DNA of 14,173 nt, taken from Actinomycetota bacterium. GTDB lineage: Bacteria; Actinomycetota; Acidimicrobiia; Acidimicrobiales; AC-14. Under the pieces are notes generated by a model. It was not told the DNA's origin, made no database searches, and saw only the letters and a list, made by a program, of their open reading frames with translations. The DNA is taken from NCBI GenBank assembly GCA_020200615.1, contig JAIVIH010000036.1, forward strand, positions 1 through 14,173. The letters are read 5' to 3'. Position 1 is the stretch's first letter. The number at the start of each line of letters is the position of its first letter. Position numbers and translations under genes: made by a program. Positions 12,955 through 14,173 of the stretch are shown one piece after another.

Positions 12955-13138
12955 CGTGGTGGACGTGCTGACCGCGGTGGTGGAAGGCCGAGGCGCGGTC
13001 GTGGAGGTGCGTCCTTGGACGACCGGGGAAGTGAAAAGGTTCCGTCCTCTGGCACTGAAGCGAAGAGGTTAGCCGTTTCCCGCCTGCTCGCATACAGGCG
13101 CCCCACCGCCGCCCGTCGTGGCCGGGCCGCGGCCGGTC

Positions 13139-13144
13139 TACCGT
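13139..13144 (+). promoter_or_regulatory. Probable -10 box of a leaderless HerA-like gene mRNA
   Basis: TACCGT is followed by six bases (CCAGGC) and then ATG 13151. It is the same hexamer as that upstream of the methyltransferase gene. No Shine-Dalgarno is present. Confidence 0.5.
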
Positions 13145-13150
13145 CCAGGC

Positions 13151-14173
13151 ATGGCCAAGACGACGTCAGCCGAGGATTTCCCCACTCGCATCAACCAGGC
13201 CTACGCCACCGATGGCCAGGCCGTCGAGCTGGGACGGGCCGTACTCGAGGGCGCCACCTACCCCGAGGCTTCGGTGCGGGTGCCGGTCTCGATGTGCAAT
13301 CGCCACGGGCTGATCGCCGGCGCGACCGGGACAGGCAAGACGAAGACCCTCCAGCTCATGACCGAGCAGCTGTCGGCGCTGGGCGTTCCCGTTTTCGTGT
13401 CCGACGTCAAGGGAGACCTGACCGGCCTGACGCGACCGGGGGCAACCAGCGAGGCGGTCCAGAAGAGGGTGGACGACCTCCAGGTCGACTGGTCACCCAC
13501 CGGCTTCCCGGTGACGTTTCTGTCGTTGGGGGGGATCGGCTCCGGGGTCCCCGTACGAGCCACGATCTCCGGCTTCGGCCCGCAGCTCCTGGGCAAGGTC
13601 ATGGGGGCCAACGAGACCCAGGCGTCTTCGCTGTCCCTGGTCTTCCGCTACGCGGACGACAACGGCCTCGCCCTCCTCGACCTCGACGATCTCAGAGAAG
13701 TCCTCAAGTACCTCACTAGCGACGAGGGCAAGGTCGACCTGAAGGACATCGGCGGGCTGTCCTCGGCCACCGCCGGCGTGCTCTTGCGCAAAATCGTGGA
13801 GCTGGAGGATCAGGGGGCCGACGCCTTCTTCGGGGAGCCCGAGCTGGAGGTGGCCGACCTCCTCCGCCGGACCCCCGAGGGCATGGGCGTGATCTCGTCT
13901 TTGGAGCTGGCCGGCGTACAGGACAAGCCGAGGCTGTTCTCGACCTTCCTTATGTGGCTGCTGGCCGAGCTCTTCCACGACCTGCCCGAGGTCGGCGATC
14001 TCGAGCAACCGAAGCTCGTCTTCTTCTTCGACGAGGCCCACCTGCTGTTCGAGGACGCCAGCGACGCCTTCCTCGACCAAGTGGCGCAGACGGTGCGCCT
14101 CATCCGGTCCAAGGGCGTGGGCGTGTTCTTCGTCACCCAGCTACCCGACGATGTGCCCGACGAAGTCCTGGCC
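13151..14173 (+). CDS. HerA-like/DUF853 (YjgR-type) ATPase, 3' truncated by window edge
   Basis: The first 341 residues of a P-loop ATPase of the DUF853/HerA-FtsK group, open to the last base of the window. Seen: the β-strand and Walker A HGLIAGATGTGKTKTLQL (52-69), a DVKGDLTGL segment (85-93) typical of the family, ISSLELA (248-254), the Walker B strand PKLVFFFDEAHLLF (287-300), and the following RLIRSKGVGVFFVTQ (316-330) with the sensor glutamine. The family is usually about 500 residues, so roughly a third is missing. HerA proteins pump or unwind DNA with a nuclease partner, but YjgR-type proteins are found alone and their role is not established. Start ATG 13151 agrees with the TACCGT box six bases upstream. 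It diverges from the L,D-transpeptidase. Confidence 0.9.
   Translation, partial: MAKTTSAEDFPTRINQAYATDGQAVELGRAVLEGATYPEASVRVPVSMCNRHGLIAGATGTGKTKTLQLMTEQLSALGVPVFVSDVKGDLTGLTRPGATSEAVQKRVDDLQVDWSPTGFPVTFLSLGGIGSGVPVRATISGFGPQLLGKVMGANETQASSLSLVFRYADDNGLALLDLDDLREVLKYLTSDEGKVDLKDIGGLSSATAGVLLRKIVELEDQGADAFFGEPELEVADLLRRTPEGMGVISSLELAGVQDKPRLFSTFLMWLLAELFHDLPEVGDLEQPKLVFFFDEAHLLFEDASDAFLDQVAQTVRLIRSKGVGVFFVTQLPDDVPDEVLA

Noticed and set aside
1..14173. CRISPR array, insertion sequence, prophage or defence island
   Set aside because: No regularly spaced repeats, transposase, integrase, Cas or restriction genes were found; the HerA-like gene at the right edge lacks a visible nuclease partner inside the window and fits the YjgR type.

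Overview
The window is high-G+C, mostly coding DNA from an actinomycete-type bacterium. I would guess Acidimicrobiia or a near relative. The signs are the strong G/C third-position bias, a luciferase-like F420-type oxidoreductase, Thr/Pro-rich linkers in exported proteins, and several genes with a TANNNT-like -10 box only 6-7 bases before the start codon and no Shine-Dalgarno, as expected for leaderless actinobacterial mRNAs. No rRNA, tRNA, CRISPR array, insertion sequence or phage gene was found. The lineage is inferred, not proven.

Layout. Positions 1-386 have no convincing gene but hold a hairpin and a tight cluster of three TGATCA palindromes. A SAM methyltransferase (minus) and an F420-type LLM oxidoreductase (plus) diverge from about 1035-1149. 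The oxidoreductase is followed by a VOC/glyoxalase-fold protein, a 647-residue polytopic membrane protein with a large exported N-terminal domain, and a GT39/ArnT-like glycosyltransferase gene that is broken by an internal deletion with a frameshift near 5031-5040. Converging on these from the minus strand is a run of DedA/VTT membrane protein, a membrane-anchored CbxX/CfxQ-type AAA+ ATPase and an exported CHRD-domain protein. The DedA gene starts 21 bp from a divergent PAP2 lipid phosphatase. A winged-helix (HTH_42, AlkZ-like) protein lies tail to tail with PAP2 and head to head with a small lipoprotein; the two start codons share one CATG. Then come a PPK2 polyphosphate kinase (plus), an L,D-transpeptidase (minus) that lacks any visible signal peptide, and a HerA/DUF853 (YjgR-like) ATPase that runs off the right edge.

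Function. Much of the window is about the cell envelope: polyprenyl-phosphate or lipid handling (DedA, PAP2), a GT-C glycosyltransferase that normally uses polyprenyl-phosphate sugars, peptidoglycan cross-linking (L,D-transpeptidase), a lipoprotein and a CHRD protein. PPK2, HerA and the AlkZ-like protein add nucleotide/polyphosphate and DNA-maintenance functions. This is mostly a housekeeping or accessory chromosomal neighbourhood; I see no defence island or mobile element.

Most notable items: (a) a 33-bp near-identical hairpin-forming sequence present twice, read in different frames, in the disordered linkers of two unrelated proteins; (b) the DUF3817-TerB-like-CbxX domain arrangement; (c) two damaged genes (glycosyltransferase and L,D-transpeptidase 5' end), which are either real decay or assembly deletions; (d) the repeated leaderless promoter layout; (e) the H-phi-Q motif in the AlkZ-like protein.
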